Assembly (NCBI GenBank): GCA_030725885.1
Contig: JANRET010000052.1
Coordinates: 957-6,621, forward strand
Source of the DNA: Microbacteriaceae bacterium
GTDB taxonomy: Bacteria > Actinomycetota > Actinomycetes > Actinomycetales > Microbacteriaceae
DNA length: 5,665 nucleotides
Direction: 5' to 3'
The position numbers and the translations under genes are program-made. Shown here in pieces: positions 5,299 to 5,665 of this stretch. The notes under the pieces are model-generated. The model was not told the DNA's origin. It made no database searches and saw only the letters and a program-made list of their open reading frames with translations. How positions within the stretch are numbered: the stretch's first letter is position 1; every line of letters starts with the position of its first letter.

Positions 5299-5665
5299 CG
5301 ATTGTGATTCGTATGCCCGAAGTCCTCGCGGGTGCCACGGAAGGCGCGATTTCGCGCTGGTCGGTGGCCGAGGGGGACGTGGTCAAAGTAGGCGACGTAC
5401 TCGCTGAGATTGAAACGGACAAGGCGTCGGTGGAGTACCACGCCGAAGAGGCGGGAACCGTTGCCCGACTTCTCGCGGCCGAAGGCGCCGTTGTCGATGT
5501 CGGCGAGCCGATTGCGATTTTTGCCGCGGATGGCGATACCGACAGTGACATCGCGAAGGCGCTCGCCGATGCGGGTGTTGGTGGTGATTCGGGTAATTCC
5601 GATGCGGCACCGGCCACGGTGGCCGAGGCACCGTCGACTGTCGCAGAAGTTGGGGACAGCGGTGC
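5295..5665 (+). CDS. E2 lipoyl-bearing acyltransferase of the same complex, N-terminal part (3' end outside window)
   Basis: The first 123 codons are visible. Residues 1-78 form a lipoyl domain: MPEVLAG (7-13), TEGAISRW (15-22), GDVVKVGDVLAEIETDKA (27-44) with the lipoylated Lys at K43 in ETDKASVEY, and GEPIAIF (74-80 region). From about residue 80 comes an Asp/Gly/Ser then Ala/Pro/Val-rich stretch typical of the flexible linker that lets the lipoyl arm swing. The peripheral subunit-binding and catalytic acyltransferase domains should follow beyond the right edge. E2 takes the acyl group from E1 and transfers it to CoA; an E3 lipoamide dehydrogenase would then reoxidise the lipoyl group and is either downstream or supplied by the housekeeping complex. 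The start overlaps the E1 stop as ATGA. The reading as a 2-oxo acid dehydrogenase E2 rests on the lipoyl motif plus adjacency to E1. A free-standing lipoyl carrier is unlikely but not excluded, since the catalytic domain is not seen. Confidence 0.9.
   Translation, partial: MTIVIRMPEVLAGATEGAISRWSVAEGDVVKVGDVLAEIETDKASVEYHAEEAGTVARLLAAEGAVVDVGEPIAIFAADGDTDSDIAKALADAGVGGDSGNSDAAPATVAEAPSTVAEVGDSG

Noticed and set aside
1..5665. tRNA/rRNA genes, CRISPR array, insertion sequence, attachment site or riboswitch
   Set aside because: No cloverleaf, regular spaced repeats, transposase or long leader structure was seen; nearly all bases are in supported coding frames.

Overview
The window is GC-rich, densely coded bacterial DNA and most likely comes from an actinobacterium (Actinomycetota). 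The evidence is GTG starts backed by good Shine-Dalgarno sites, an aldehyde dehydrogenase that closely resembles mycobacterial GabD1, and an actinobacterial-looking MnmA C-terminus. This is a reading from memory of protein families; no database search was run.

Layout. (1) 1-273, plus strand: the last 90 codons of mnmA, a tRNA 2-thiouridylase and a housekeeping gene. (2) 274-347: a short convergent gap with no clear terminator. (3) 348-2947, minus strand: a tight three-gene unit read leftward. It encodes a metal-type VOC (glyoxalase-fold) protein, a GntR-family FCD-type regulator and a succinate-semialdehyde-dehydrogenase-like ALDH, with gaps of 6 and 11 bases. (4) 2948-3105: a divergent control region. 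(5) 3106-5665, plus strand: a 730-residue fused alpha-beta E1 of a thiamine-diphosphate 2-oxo acid or acyloin dehydrogenase complex. It overlaps by ATGA the start of the E2 lipoyl-acyltransferase gene, which runs off the right edge.

The control region is the most telling part. The 10-mer TGTATCCAAT occurs twice as an inverted pair, at 3035-3044 and, reversed, at 2971-2980, with centres 64 bp apart. A third core (TGGATACA, 3047-3054) forms a perfect 7-bp inverted repeat with the first. These sites fall on the predicted -10 and spacer of the rightward promoter and on the predicted start point of the leftward one. The encoded GntR protein is therefore the natural candidate for a repressor of both arms.

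Taken together this looks like a substrate-induced catabolic island beside a core gene. The E1 alpha half has acetoin-dehydrogenase-like signatures (HRGH, CKGRGGSMH, GGGVPLAAG). Two segments near the active site differ from the usual E1 motifs: HLM replaces HSQ in the beta half, and HQNG replaces HGHS in the alpha half. One working model is cleavage of an acyloin or 2-oxo acid into an acyl-CoA through E1/E2, with the ALDH oxidising an aldehyde co-product and the VOC protein isomerising or preparing the substrate. The substrate cannot be read from the sequence.
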